Assembly (NCBI GenBank): GCA_015296075.1
Contig: DVDV01000429.1
Span: 1-46,325, forward strand
DNA: 46,325 nt
From: Leptolyngbyaceae cyanobacterium M33_DOE_097
Lineage (GTDB): Bacteria; Cyanobacteriota; Cyanobacteriia; Leptolyngbyales; Leptolyngbyaceae
Direction of reading: 5' to 3'
Shown: positions 26,327 through 35,530 of the stretch, piece by piece
Layout of the letters: every line of letters starts with the position of its first letter
How positions within the stretch are numbered: position 1 is the stretch's first letter
Position numbers and translations under genes: made by a program
The notes under the pieces: model-generated
What the model was told of the DNA's origin: nothing
What the model saw: the letters and a program-made list of their open reading frames with translations, nothing else
Databases searched by the model: none

Positions 26327-28147
26327 CTACTCTTTTATTCTAAGTTCTTGAATATTCCACAGTCCCCAACTAGGTAAGCCAGTGTAACGCAACCCCTCTA
26401 CCTTATTACGCACCGCCATCAACGCGCGATCGTTGACCAGATGAATCACAGGCAGATTTTCTTGCACCACCCGTTGAAACTCGCCATAGACCTGCTTACG
26501 TTTTTCCTCATCGAGTTCGCGGGCAGCGGCGATGTAGAGGCGATCGATGGCTTGCTCCATCGGCGTGATCTGGTAGTTTTTAATTGGCGGATGACCTGGT
26601 TGAGGCGCCAGGTTAAACGAGTGAGACGCCCCCGTGCTGACCCACAAGTTAGCGGCTTGATTGGGTTCCACGCCACCCGTAAACCCGATCATGTGAGCTT
26701 CCCAATCACGGGTAAACGAGGTTTTCTCCACCAATAGATTAAAATTGACCGGGGTAAAGTCAACCTGAATGCCAATATCCGCCAGGTCTTGCTTGATTTG
26801 TGCCCCGATCGCCACCCGCACGAGATTGTTGGAGTTAGTCAGCAGCGTAAACCGAACCCGATTACCGTCTGCATCGACTAGTTGGTTTTGGGCGTTATAG
26901 CGAAATCCGGCTTTTTGTAGTAATTCCTTAGCCTTAGTGGGATTGTACTCATAGGTTTTTAGCCCATTCTTCAAAAAATAAGGGCTTTGCACTGAGATCG
27001 GCGAATCTTGCACCACGCCCAAACCCCGAAAGATATTGGTGTTAATCCGCTCTTTGTTGATGGCGTAGGCGATCGCCTGCCGAAACTCTAACGTGTTAAA
27101 CCAGCGTGACTTGATCGGGTCAACGAACGGTCTGCCGTTCTTATCCGTTGCTTTTGTCAGGTTAAAGGTCAGGTAGAGCGTACCCGACCAGGGGCCACCA
27201 TCATAAATTTTGAAATTGCCCCGTTTCTCTTCGCGTTTGAGCAGCGAGACATACTCAGGCCGCAACGGACGCGCATCGCCCAAAACATCTAAATCACCGG
27301 AGCGAAACTTGATCAGTTGGGTATCTACGCTTTCAACGACCTGCCAGATGATGCGATCGACATAGGGCAACGGCTGACCCTGGTCATCTTTGCGCCAATA
27401 ATTAGGGTTACGGCGAAAGACGAGGCGTTGTCCTGCAAGGTAGCTCTCCATTTTGTAGGGACCATTGACCACCACTTTTTCTGGTGGCGTATCGGTGCCC
27501 CAGGTCGAGATGAATAGAGGATTGCCATCCTTATCGACCTGCTTTAATGAAGCCTCTAAAGCATGTTTTGGCTGAATCAAAATACCATCGGGGCCTGCCG
27601 TTGCTCGCAAAAATGGGGCAAAAGGTTCCGGCAAGATAAACTCAACCGTCAAGTCATCAAGCTTGCGAACTTCGGGGAGCTGCTTTTTCTCACCAATATA
27701 GATACCGTCTCGTGCATCCGTTGGGATTTTAGGGTTAGAAACGATATCGCGGTAGGTGAAGACCACGTCATCAGCAGTCAAGGGATGCCCATCTGACCAC
27801 TTCAAACCGGGACGTAGCTTGAACGTAATGCGACGGTTGTCACTCGAAAACTGCCAGGATTCCGCTAGAGCAGGTTCAATTTCACCCGTCTCGCCATTTT
27901 CGTTCGTTAGCCCCTCAGATGTCAGCAAAAAGACATTGGGGAACGTGTTTTTATTGGCGAAATTAAACGTGTTGGGATCCGTCAAAACGCTGATCGCCAG
28001 TTGCGTTCCTTGAGCGGCTGCCGTCCTAAAGTTGGAGATCTGGCAGGCACTGAGCACTAAGCAAAGCACGACCGACAGCGCCACCAACCAGCGCGATCGC
28101 CCCCATTGCCAACTCCACCGATTACGCTGTCTCGCAAACCTAATCAT
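26327..28147 (-). CDS. Family 5 ABC transporter solute-binding lipoprotein
   Basis: A 606-residue peptide/nickel-type solute-binding protein (DppA/OppA-like). The N-terminus carries a hydrophobic signal ending in the lipobox LSAC, with Cys35 as the predicted lipidated residue. The family motif appears as ITFKLRPGLKWSDGHPLTADDVVFTY. A central segment (FRQAIAYAINKERINTNIFRGLG) is also typical. It would bind an oligopeptide or similar ligand outside the membrane. No permease or ATPase genes of a Dpp/Opp system are adjacent, so it is an orphan here. It follows the TIGR03943 gene by ~50 bp. Confidence 0.92.
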   Translation of the reverse strand: MIRFARQRNRWSWQWGRSRWLVALSVVLCLVLSACQISNFRTAAAQGTQLAISVLTDPNTFNFANKNTFPNVFLLTSEGLTNENGETGEIEPALAESWQFSSDNRRITFKLRPGLKWSDGHPLTADDVVFTYRDIVSNPKIPTDARDGIYIGEKKQLPEVRKLDDLTVEFILPEPFAPFLRATAGPDGILIQPKHALEASLKQVDKDGNPLFISTWGTDTPPEKVVVNGPYKMESYLAGQRLVFRRNPNYWRKDDQGQPLPYVDRIIWQVVESVDTQLIKFRSGDLDVLGDARPLRPEYVSLLKREEKRGNFKIYDGGPWSGTLYLTFNLTKATDKNGRPFVDPIKSRWFNTLEFRQAIAYAINKERINTNIFRGLGVVQDSPISVQSPYFLKNGLKTYEYNPTKAKELLQKAGFRYNAQNQLVDADGNRVRFTLLTNSNNLVRVAIGAQIKQDLADIGIQVDFTPVNFNLLVEKTSFTRDWEAHMIGFTGGVEPNQAANLWVSTGASHSFNLAPQPGHPPIKNYQITPMEQAIDRLYIAAARELDEEKRKQVYGEFQRVVQENLPVIHLVNDRALMAVRNKVEGLRYTGLPSWGLWNIQELRIKE

Positions 28148-28196
28148 GCTTATGCATTATGCCTCAGCTCGTCTCCCACAAGCAGATTCACTCTAA

Positions 28197-28946
28197 TTAG
28201 TAATCGTAGGGATTTTTAGGTGCCTCAATTGGCTTTAACGCTGCCGCTTGAATCACCAGTTTCCGCTTATCTGCTAGCATCTCGGTGATCATTTGCCCTT
28301 CGACTTCTTGCCAGCTATCAGGTTTATAGGCACTGCGGACTTGATTTTCAGGTAGTTTAACCGGAAGACTCACGGGGTATACATCTGCGGCACAGCAGGT
28401 AATCACAAACCGAGAAATCAGGAGATAGTTGTCTGGCATTTCGGGCGGATGAATCACAAACCCCTGCACTTTGGCTTTTTGCCCCGTGTAGGCATCAGGT
28501 TCTGGATAGACAGTCAGCGTGCGGATCCAATCAACAATCGATTTATCTTCAGGTTGCACCGTTGCACGAAACGCCTGGGGTCTGACCCGCGTAGCCGCTG
28601 CACCTTCACTGACCCCCCGCGCGATCGCCGTTTGGCTGGCAAAAGGTTGTGGGGTCACAGTCAAGCCAACAATCGCAGTCAGCAGCAGCAGCGTACGACT
28701 CCAACCGGGAGAAAAAAGGCTGAGATGTTGCCCGACGGGGGCCACATTGCTTCGGAGCAGAGCGATCGCGCGCCACGCCGCTAACCCCAATAAAGCAAAG
28801 CCAGCCACAATGGTGAGCCAAAAATAATTTGGGTGAATCAAGAGGTACAGCTTATCGGTCAACCAATACTTGATGAACAGACCACCCCAGGCAGCAAGGA
28901 TGAGGATATCCAGCCAAAATTTCCAAGCGTTGCGTTGAGGAACCAT
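28197..28946 (-). CDS. TIGR03943/DUF1980-family membrane protein
   Basis: A 249-residue protein when started at ATG 28946 (MVPQRNAWKFWLDILIL). A longer frame opens at 29000 but adds a poor N-terminus. There are two or three membrane segments in the first ~110 residues. A soluble C-terminal domain follows, with the motif YTGQKAKVQGFVIHP and the stretch SRFVITCCAADVYPVSLPVK. This CC segment and domain are typical of the family, which is regularly encoded beside the DUF318-type permease, as here. The pair is proposed to move a metal or small ion; the substrate is not established. Confidence 0.82.
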   Translation of the reverse strand: MVPQRNAWKFWLDILILAAWGGLFIKYWLTDKLYLLIHPNYFWLTIVAGFALLGLAAWRAIALLRSNVAPVGQHLSLFSPGWSRTLLLLTAIVGLTVTPQPFASQTAIARGVSEGAAATRVRPQAFRATVQPEDKSIVDWIRTLTVYPEPDAYTGQKAKVQGFVIHPPEMPDNYLLISRFVITCCAADVYPVSLPVKLPENQVRSAYKPDSWQEVEGQMITEMLADKRKLVIQAAALKPIEAPKNPYDY

Positions 28947-29046
28947 AGAACAAGCCGCAGCGAAACGAACAGATAGAAGCGTAACCAGCAAAACCCACAC
29001 TTCACCAGCGGGTCTTATTTCGTGGGAGACTCCGCCCTTAGCCTGG

Positions 29047-30054
29047 TTAGCTTAAGTACAAATTCACCAGTAAGGAAACGATGAATGTCAACTGAGCCGC
29101 CAGCACAAATAAGTAAAAGATGGCGCGAGGCTTAAAGATCGAAAGCATCAGACCCACACCTTTAAGGTCAATCATCGGCCCAAACACTAAAAACGCTAGC
29201 AACGAGCCAGTTGTAAATGTGGAGGCAAACGATAGCGCAAAGAAGGAATCGACGGTTGAGCAAATTGAGACAACAGCAGCCAGCAGCATCATGGCCAAAA
29301 TCGAGGTGACAGGCCCTTGCCCCAGACTCAAAATTACCTCGCGCGGAGTAAAAACTTGAATGATCGCCGCGATCGCACTCCCCAAAACGAGAACCGCGCC
29401 AAGCTCGCGAAACTCCTGGATCATGTTCTCAACAAGGAGTTGCAACTTAATACTCAAGGGCTTTTTGGCAATGCTAGCACTGGCAGCACTGGCCATCTGC
29501 AAGTCTGCTATGTCCATCCGCATACCCGACTCACCCAACCAATAGGTACCCGGCTGCAATAACGAGTTAGAAGCTTCTTTCGCAGGAGCGGGCATACTCT
29601 TAGCCACGTTTGGCTGCAACAGTTCGCGCAAATCAGTTTGGGCACTAAAGACCCAACCAATAATGGTCGCGATCGCTAGAGAAGTCCCAATTCTGAGAAA
29701 GACCACTTCAGGTTGGTCACGAAAGGCCGTCCAAGTCGCCCAAAATACAATCGGGTTAATTGTCGGAGCCGCAAGTAAAAAACCAATCGCGACAGGCGTT
29801 GGCACCCCCTGAGAGAGTAAACGACGCGCAACTGGCACGTTGCCACACTCGCAAACAGGGAATAAAAAACCCACGCAACTCCCCGCGAGTGCCCCTAAAA
29901 AAGGATTTTTGGGCAACCAACGGATCAACAACTCCTCTTCTACAAAAAAGAGCAAGACGCTCGAAAACAGTACCCCCAATAACAGGAACGGCATTGCTTC
30001 CACAAGCAAACTCAAGAAGAGGGTAAACGCATTATTAAGCTGAGTTAGATTCAT
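29047..30054 (-). CDS. DUF318-family permease (YraQ/ArsP_1-like)
   Basis: A 335-residue membrane protein with about eight hydrophobic segments. The family motif FPVCECGNVPVARRLLSQGV carries the Cys-x-Cys pair. LLAAPTINPIVFWATW and the repeated-half motif STVDSFFALSFAST are also present. A central soluble loop (~residues 150-200) carries charged residues. It forms a two-gene permease module with the TIGR03943 protein downstream. Its start lies only 15 bases after the stop of the RodZ-like gene, implying co-transcription. Confidence 0.87.
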   Translation of the reverse strand: MNLTQLNNAFTLFLSLLVEAMPFLLLGVLFSSVLLFFVEEELLIRWLPKNPFLGALAGSCVGFLFPVCECGNVPVARRLLSQGVPTPVAIGFLLAAPTINPIVFWATWTAFRDQPEVVFLRIGTSLAIATIIGWVFSAQTDLRELLQPNVAKSMPAPAKEASNSLLQPGTYWLGESGMRMDIADLQMASAASASIAKKPLSIKLQLLVENMIQEFRELGAVLVLGSAIAAIIQVFTPREVILSLGQGPVTSILAMMLLAAVVSICSTVDSFFALSFASTFTTGSLLAFLVFGPMIDLKGVGLMLSIFKPRAIFYLFVLAAQLTFIVSLLVNLYLS

Positions 30055-30069
30055 GAGCAGGTAAATGGC

Positions 30070-30969
30070 TTACAACACTGAGGTTGTTTCTGCCTCAGAT
30101 GAGCGATTAGTTCCAGAATCAGTCGGAACTTCAGCAGACTTCGATGCCCCAAATGTTTTTTCTTCGACCGACCCTTCCCCCCCCATCGGTTGAGGAGTAC
30201 TGTCGTTGACAGAAACCATCACACCACCTGCATTTCCAGCTCGTACGGTAATTTGCCCATTAGCTTCCCAGCTTTGCTCAGTCCCTTCTTGCAAAACCCC
30301 TTCAAAAGCTGTCTTACCATCAGCCACAACCCGCACCCATGACTGACCAACCAGCCTGATTCCAACACGAATGGACTTGTTAGACTTTGGGGTAGTATCG
30401 GGTTGCACTGCATCAGGCTTAATTGCGTCTGCTGTTGGATTGGTGACGGTCGAGTTTGGTGCCACAGGTTGAGCCGAGCCAACATTAGGGGAAGGGGGAC
30501 GGCTTGCAGGCGGATTTGCCGGGGCAGGCACTGAGGCGACCCGTTTTTGATACGCTGGCTGATTAAGCAACTGTGACAACCCACTCACTGCTGCAACAAC
30601 GAGTGCAATGTAAACGAGATAAAGATGTATTGGTCGAAGTTGGGGCAAGCGCGTCAGCCCAAACCTGGCACCTACCGAGGACGGGCGATCGCTACCAGAG
30701 GCAGACGACCAGTCTAACGCGATTTCTTGGGGGGCAATGCCCAGCATTTCAGCATAACGGCGCAAAAACCCCTGAATATAGACGGGTTCGGGCAACTGCT
30801 GCAAATCCCCAAATTCGAGCGCCTTCAACGTTCTAATTGGGATGTGAGTTTTAGCCGCTACGTCTTCATAGGAAATTTGCCGCTCTTGTCGAATGGTTTG
30901 AAGGTGATAGCCGATTTCTGCCAACTGCTCAGACAAACCCTGCTTAGATTGTAAGTTTCGATTATTCAT
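30070..30969 (-). CDS. RodZ-like HTH and DUF4115 membrane protein
   Basis: A 299-residue protein starting at ATG 30969, seven bases after AGGAGA; a frame five codons longer overlaps the upstream gene further. The N-terminal helix-turn-helix of the RodZ/HTH_25 type (ISYEDVAAKTHIPIRTLKAL, then YIQGFLRRYAEMLG) is followed by one membrane segment (HLYLVYIALVVAAVSGLSQ). A Pro/Ser-rich linker leads to a C-terminal DUF4115 domain (VGIRLVGQSWVRVVADGKT). RodZ-type proteins link the cell-shape machinery to the membrane in rod-shaped bacteria; here a regulatory or envelope role is inferred. Confidence 0.85.
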   Translation of the reverse strand: MNNRNLQSKQGLSEQLAEIGYHLQTIRQERQISYEDVAAKTHIPIRTLKALEFGDLQQLPEPVYIQGFLRRYAEMLGIAPQEIALDWSSASGSDRPSSVGARFGLTRLPQLRPIHLYLVYIALVVAAVSGLSQLLNQPAYQKRVASVPAPANPPASRPPSPNVGSAQPVAPNSTVTNPTADAIKPDAVQPDTTPKSNKSIRVGIRLVGQSWVRVVADGKTAFEGVLQEGTEQSWEANGQITVRAGNAGGVMVSVNDSTPQPMGGEGSVEEKTFGASKSAEVPTDSGTNRSSEAETTSVL

Positions 30970-31753
30970 CGACAATCTCCTCATGCCCCTTCGTATCTCT
31001 CTGCTGGTAGGTTAATTTTTTTAAGGAACAAATTTCAGTTGGGTGAAGTGCCCGGTAGTTGCCACGCGCTAAAGGTGGCTGCCCTGCGGATGCGAGTCGA
31101 ATTGGCCCAATCGCAATACGGTGTAGCTTTAATACCGGATGCCCCAGCAACTCGGCCACTCGTCGAATTTGGCGATTTCGCCCTTCTTGAAGCGTGACCT
31201 CTAATAAAGTGCGGCGATCGCCCTCCTGTTTGATGATTTTTACTTGAGCTGGCAACGTTGGGTGCCCATCAAGCATAACTCCAACTTGCCACTGGCGAAT
31301 GACAGCCCGCGAGGGAACCCCCGCAACCCAGACTCGGTACGTTTTGGGAACATGATGCCGTGGGTGGGTTAAAAGAAATGTAAGCTCTCCATCGTTTGTT
31401 AGCAAGAGGGCACCCGAAGAATCACTATCGAGTCGCCCGACCGGGTGAATTCCCTGGCCCGATTGCCAACTTTCTGGCAGCAAATCGAGAACGGTGCGAC
31501 GATTCTGCGGATCGTAACAGGTTGAGAGGTAGCCAATCGGCTTATTGAGCAACAAATAAATCGGTGCAGGGCGATCATCCGGATTGACGATCTGCTGATC
31601 GACTTCAACGCGATCGCATGTTACATCGACAGTTTGCCCCAATTGAGCGATCGCCCCATTGAGCTTAACTCGACCATCAACAATCATTTGCTCTGCTTGC
31701 CGTCGGGAAGCAACCCCCCACTGTGACAAGACTTTTTGTAATCGCTCTGGCAT
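30962..31753 (-). CDS. Ribosomal large-subunit-type pseudouridine synthase (RluB/RsuA family)
   Basis: A 263-residue protein. The N-terminal S4 RNA-binding domain is MPERLQKVLSQWGVASRRQA. The catalytic domain has the motif HPVGRLDSDSSGALLLTNDG (Asp in GRLD is the catalytic residue; the family more often has a Thr after the second Asp). LQEGRNRQIRRVAELLGHPV follows. It isomerises uridine in rRNA; whether the target is 23S (RluB/E/F) or 16S (RsuA) is not decidable here. The short tail past residue ~245 is polar and variable. It overlaps the RodZ-like gene by 8 bases and heads the likely operon. Confidence 0.92.
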   Translation of the reverse strand: MPERLQKVLSQWGVASRRQAEQMIVDGRVKLNGAIAQLGQTVDVTCDRVEVDQQIVNPDDRPAPIYLLLNKPIGYLSTCYDPQNRRTVLDLLPESWQSGQGIHPVGRLDSDSSGALLLTNDGELTFLLTHPRHHVPKTYRVWVAGVPSRAVIRQWQVGVMLDGHPTLPAQVKIIKQEGDRRTLLEVTLQEGRNRQIRRVAELLGHPVLKLHRIAIGPIRLASAGQPPLARGNYRALHPTEICSLKKLTYQQRDTKGHEEIVDE

Positions 31754-31940
31754 TAGCTAAAAAGATCCAACCAAACTGATTACAACAGCAAAGAATCCGG
31801 CATTGCACCCACTGATGGGCACCAACCGCACGCCCTCCGCCTGTGAAATTTGTTTTAGCAATCGAATGTAGAACGAACAGACAAGAAAAGACTACGGGTA
31901 CCACTGTCTCAAACTAATGAGACAAATACAACCGTAAATC

Positions 31941-33254
31941 TCAGCTTAACGGATCATTTTGGGGTTTAGCTGGAAACGCAACCTCAAGCCAGGCCCCGCC
32001 GAGTTCAGGGTGATTTTTAGCCGTCACCTGGCCACCATGATTCTCAACAATTTGACGCACGATCGCCAGCCCAAGCCCGCTTCCACCTGTAAACCAGTGG
32101 GGAGAGTCATCTGCACTACCAGGTTGGCCAATCAACTCACGGGTGCGAGCTGGATCTGCCCGGTAAAACCGCTCAAAAATGTAGGGCAAATCACTCTCTA
32201 AAAATCCCTCGCCCTGGTCAACCACCTCAAGGTGAACCATTTCGTCCCCGTCTTCCTCACCTTGGGTATGAATTGCCACATGAATCAACCCCTCCCGTGG
32301 GCTGTATTTGATGCTGTTGTCTAACAGATTCAAAATCACCCGCCGAAACTGCGTTTCATCAACCTGCACCACCAAAGACTCAGCGCCCTCATAGACGATC
32401 ATCAATTCTTTATAACGGGCTAGCGGCTCTAAACTGCCCCAAACCGACTGCACCAACTTGGGTAGATCAACGCTAGTGCGGTTCAGCCGATTTTGGCTGT
32501 TCATCTCAAGCTGACTAAAATCGAGCAAGTCCTGCACTAAGTTGCTAAGGCGGATGGCTTCTTGCAGGAGGCGATCGACCCAGTTGCGCAGAGGCGGGTC
32601 AACTCTTGGTCTGAGCGTCTCAGCCACCAGACGAATCGAGGTGAGCGGCGTTTTCAGCTCATGGGCGACATCTGAAGTCCAGCGATCGCGTTGCTGAGTC
32701 AAAAGCGCCGTTTCTTGCCGATCTTCTAGAAAAACCGCAATCACCCCTTTAGCCAGAGGAACCCCACAACCACGAATCGGTCGAGACTTGAGTCGTGATA
32801 ATCGCTTCTGATCGGGTGAAACGGGAGTAAACATCCATTCAGTGCAGTAGAATTCATTCTCTGCGCGAGTCTGCTCGATCAACTGATCCAGTTCATAGGA
32901 GCGCACAACCTCCAGCAGCAACCGGGGACTGGTGATTTCAACTTGACCAATTTCTAAAAATTCGCACGCTTTTAAGTTCAGCCACAGAAGATGGTTTTCA
33001 GCATCAACCAATAAAAACCCGATTGGGGCGGCCTCCAAAATCTGACGCAAATTTTGAGTCAACGTGTCGTCGATCGCGGAATCAGGCAACTCACTCGTGA
33101 GCGCCTGATTTTGCTGGAAGAGAGAAAATGCCTCTAAACTTTCGATTTTTAAGCGTCGTTCCAGCAGCTTAAGGCGGCGATCAGCTCGGATGTAATAACC
33201 AATTAAAAGGGTAAAGCCGACGGCTAAGCCAGCTAAAAACGCGATGAGAATCAC
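31941..33254 (-). CDS. sphS: Sensor histidine kinase SphS-like (phosphate)
   Basis: A 437-residue kinase. The N-terminal hydrophobic segment (ILIAFLAGLAVGFTLLIGYY) anchors it in the membrane without a periplasmic domain, as in cyanobacterial SphS. A PAS-like region (residues ~65-180) follows. The dimerisation box DVAHELKTPLTSIRL carries the phospho-His at 198. The ATPase boxes are LNLLDNSIKYSPREG (N), VVDQGEGFLESDLPYIFERF (G1/F) and TGGSGLGLAIVRQIVENHGG (G2). The gene follows the SphR-like regulator by 166 bp on the same strand. Assignment to phosphate sensing rests on architecture and pairing. Confidence 0.85.
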   Translation of the reverse strand: MILIAFLAGLAVGFTLLIGYYIRADRRLKLLERRLKIESLEAFSLFQQNQALTSELPDSAIDDTLTQNLRQILEAAPIGFLLVDAENHLLWLNLKACEFLEIGQVEITSPRLLLEVVRSYELDQLIEQTRAENEFYCTEWMFTPVSPDQKRLSRLKSRPIRGCGVPLAKGVIAVFLEDRQETALLTQQRDRWTSDVAHELKTPLTSIRLVAETLRPRVDPPLRNWVDRLLQEAIRLSNLVQDLLDFSQLEMNSQNRLNRTSVDLPKLVQSVWGSLEPLARYKELMIVYEGAESLVVQVDETQFRRVILNLLDNSIKYSPREGLIHVAIHTQGEEDGDEMVHLEVVDQGEGFLESDLPYIFERFYRADPARTRELIGQPGSADDSPHWFTGGSGLGLAIVRQIVENHGGQVTAKNHPELGGAWLEVAFPAKPQNDPLS

Positions 33255-33420
33255 TATGTTTCGTCAGCTTTTTAGTTAGCGACTACTCCACCATGATGCA
33301 ACATAACGAAAAAATTAAGAAATCGACTTCACAGTCACTTCTCAATGAAAAACCAATGCATCCTAAGCCTGTATCGTTGGTTCCACACATTACCTTGCAG
33401 AAACATCTGGCTACAGCACT

Positions 33421-34233
33421 TTAGCCAAATCGGTAGCCAAAACCTCGAACAGTGACTAGGTACTCAGGATTGCTGGGATCCAGCTCCATCTTTTCTCGCA
33501 ACCAGCGAATATGAACATCGACGGTTTTACTATCACCAATAAAGTCAGGCCCCCAGATGCGCTCAAGCAACTGTTCCCGCGACCAGACCCGCCGGGGATA
33601 GCTCATAAACAGCTCCAGAATCTTGAACTCTTTAGGAGAAAAGTTGACCTCTTCACCGCGAATCACAACCCGACATTCTTGTGGGAACAGTGCAATGTCG
33701 CGGAATTTGAGACATTGCTGCTCAGGTTGAACCTGAAAGTTATTTTGACGACGAAGCAAGGCACGGCACCGAGCGACTAACTCACGCATCCCAAAAGGTT
33801 TTGTCAAGTAGTCATCAGCACCAACCTCTAAGCCAACCACCCGATCAGTTTCGCTGCCTTTCGCGCTGAGCATCAAGATTGGGATCGTGTTTCCTTCCCG
33901 GCGAATGAGACGGCAAAGGTCTAGCCCGTTAATGTAAGGCAACATCAGGTCTAAAATAATCAGATCAAACGGCTGCCCCGAACTCAAAGCCAGTGTCGCC
34001 GAAAAGCTAGGAGGTGGGAAAGCGCGATTACCCGAATTTGATGCGTCATCAACCCAGTGGATTAGATTGAGTGCCGTGCGGCCATCTGCAACACGAATCA
34101 CTTCAAAGCCTTCATCTTGCAATGCAAGAGCAATGGTTTCACCAATCAACTCTTCGTCTTCAACAACCAAGACTCGACCCAGCTTCAAGCTGGATACTCC
34201 CCTTGCGTCTTCCGAAATCATCGTAGTTGGCAT
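33421..34233 (-). CDS. sphR: OmpR/PhoB-family response regulator SphR-like
   Basis: A 270-residue two-domain regulator. In the receiver, Glu25/Asp26 lie in VLVVEDEE, phospho-acceptor Asp95 in DLIILDLMLPY, and the conserved Lys in DDYLTKPFGM. About 27 extra residues (62-88, Ser/Pro/Ala-rich) sit before the phospho-Asp strand; SphR-type regulators are known to be longer than PhoB for this reason. The C-terminal winged helix (VNFSPKEFKILELFMSYPRR, then SKTVDVHIRWLREKME) binds DNA. With SphS it would control phosphate-starvation genes. The ~230-bp upstream spacer likely holds its promoter; no Pho box was confirmed. Confidence 0.87.
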   Translation of the reverse strand: MPTTMISEDARGVSSLKLGRVLVVEDEELIGETIALALQDEGFEVIRVADGRTALNLIHWVDDASNSGNRAFPPPSFSATLALSSGQPFDLIILDLMLPYINGLDLCRLIRREGNTIPILMLSAKGSETDRVVGLEVGADDYLTKPFGMRELVARCRALLRRQNNFQVQPEQQCLKFRDIALFPQECRVVIRGEEVNFSPKEFKILELFMSYPRRVWSREQLLERIWGPDFIGDSKTVDVHIRWLREKMELDPSNPEYLVTVRGFGYRFG

Positions 34234-34466
34234 AAGATTGGTCGCTCGCAGCTTTCCACAAAAATTCTACCATCCCCGGCGCTTTCGTATGGATTGATAC
34301 TGTTAAAAGTTTGGATGATGTGCTGATTCACTTACACAACTGATTCAAAAAGTTGTTCCACGATCGCACCTTGTTAAGCACAATCCAACTTGGTAAATCG
34401 TCTGTTTTACTTGTTTTTAAGCCTACCGCGTGAGCTAACAATAATCACCTGTGCTTTAATCGCAAG

Positions 34467-35480
34467 TTAAAAATTGGTGACGATCGCCCCACTAAACAGA
34501 AATAACCAAAGCGGAATCGTTACGAGTAAGCTGAGGGTGCTAACTGCAATACTGCTGGCAATCAGGTTGCGATCTAGCTCATACTCTTCAGCCAGGATTA
34601 GCCCCGCAAACGCACTGGGCATGCCAGCCATCAAGACAAGCGCTAAACGTGGTTCTCCGGTGACACCCACGAGCGGACAAGCCAACCCAACCAGCAACGG
34701 CAGCAGCAAAATCTTCAGTAGACTAGGCAAAATCGCGGGTTGAAAGCTGTTCAACCCTTTGAGTTGACTGAGCCGCATCCCCATCAGCAAAAAAGCCCCC
34801 GGAATCACAAACCACAGTGCGGCGTGTAAGGTTTGCTCAATTACTTCAGGAAAGGGCAACGAGCGGGTTGCTGTCCCCACCAAAAAGGCCCATAACGAAG
34901 GCACCAGCAATAGATCACGCACCTGCGCCCAACCATTTTTTTGAACCTGTGATCGGCCAAAATAACTGGCAATCAGCACCCCCAAGCCATAGGTGCCAAT
35001 CACATTGTTGGTCACGCTATAAAACACCGCCCAGCCCACATTAGGCTCGCTGATCAGGGTTGGCACAATCCCCAAGCCAACGAAACCTGTATTGCCAATC
35101 GTAGAAGCAATCAAAAAGCTCCCGGTTCGGCCTGAGATTGATGGCTCAGGTTCAACCATAAGAGACACCCCCGTTGCTTGAGCCGCTGCATCTTTGGCAA
35201 TCTCTGGCGTAGCAAATAACTGCCTAACGCAGTACAACAAACCTGCCGACAGCAGCAAGCCAAACCCTAGCGCGGAGATCGCGACTACAGGCACCAGGGC
35301 AATGGTCTGAGCCAGATCGGCATGGCGGGCAAGCGCAAAAATCTCCCAGGGAACACCTACCCAATAAAGCGATCGGCCCAGCAAACGGGGCAGATTCGCC
35401 GGCAAAAAGCGCACCACTGCAATACCTACCGTAATCCAAACGAGTAAAGGAACGTAGGCATGCAAAAGAGTATCTGCCAT
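34467..35480 (-). CDS. AEC-family transporter
   Basis: A 337-residue membrane protein with about ten hydrophobic segments of the auxin-efflux-carrier family. I start at ATG 35480 (MADTLLHAYVPLLVWITVG). The two halves have related segments, and GNTGFVGLGIVPTLI plus MAGMPSAFAGLILAEEYELD are typical of the family's conserved crossing helices. Members export small organic acids or auxin-like compounds; the substrate is unknown here. It lies 50 bp downstream of zipN on the same strand and may be co-transcribed. Confidence 0.87.
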   Translation of the reverse strand: MADTLLHAYVPLLVWITVGIAVVRFLPANLPRLLGRSLYWVGVPWEIFALARHADLAQTIALVPVVAISALGFGLLLSAGLLYCVRQLFATPEIAKDAAAQATGVSLMVEPEPSISGRTGSFLIASTIGNTGFVGLGIVPTLISEPNVGWAVFYSVTNNVIGTYGLGVLIASYFGRSQVQKNGWAQVRDLLLVPSLWAFLVGTATRSLPFPEVIEQTLHAALWFVIPGAFLLMGMRLSQLKGLNSFQPAILPSLLKILLLPLLVGLACPLVGVTGEPRLALVLMAGMPSAFAGLILAEEYELDRNLIASSIAVSTLSLLVTIPLWLFLFSGAIVTNF

Positions 35481-35530
35481 AGATCTCGGTGAGAAGAACA
35501 ATTGGTTCTACTCTACCGTTGGTCTAGCTT

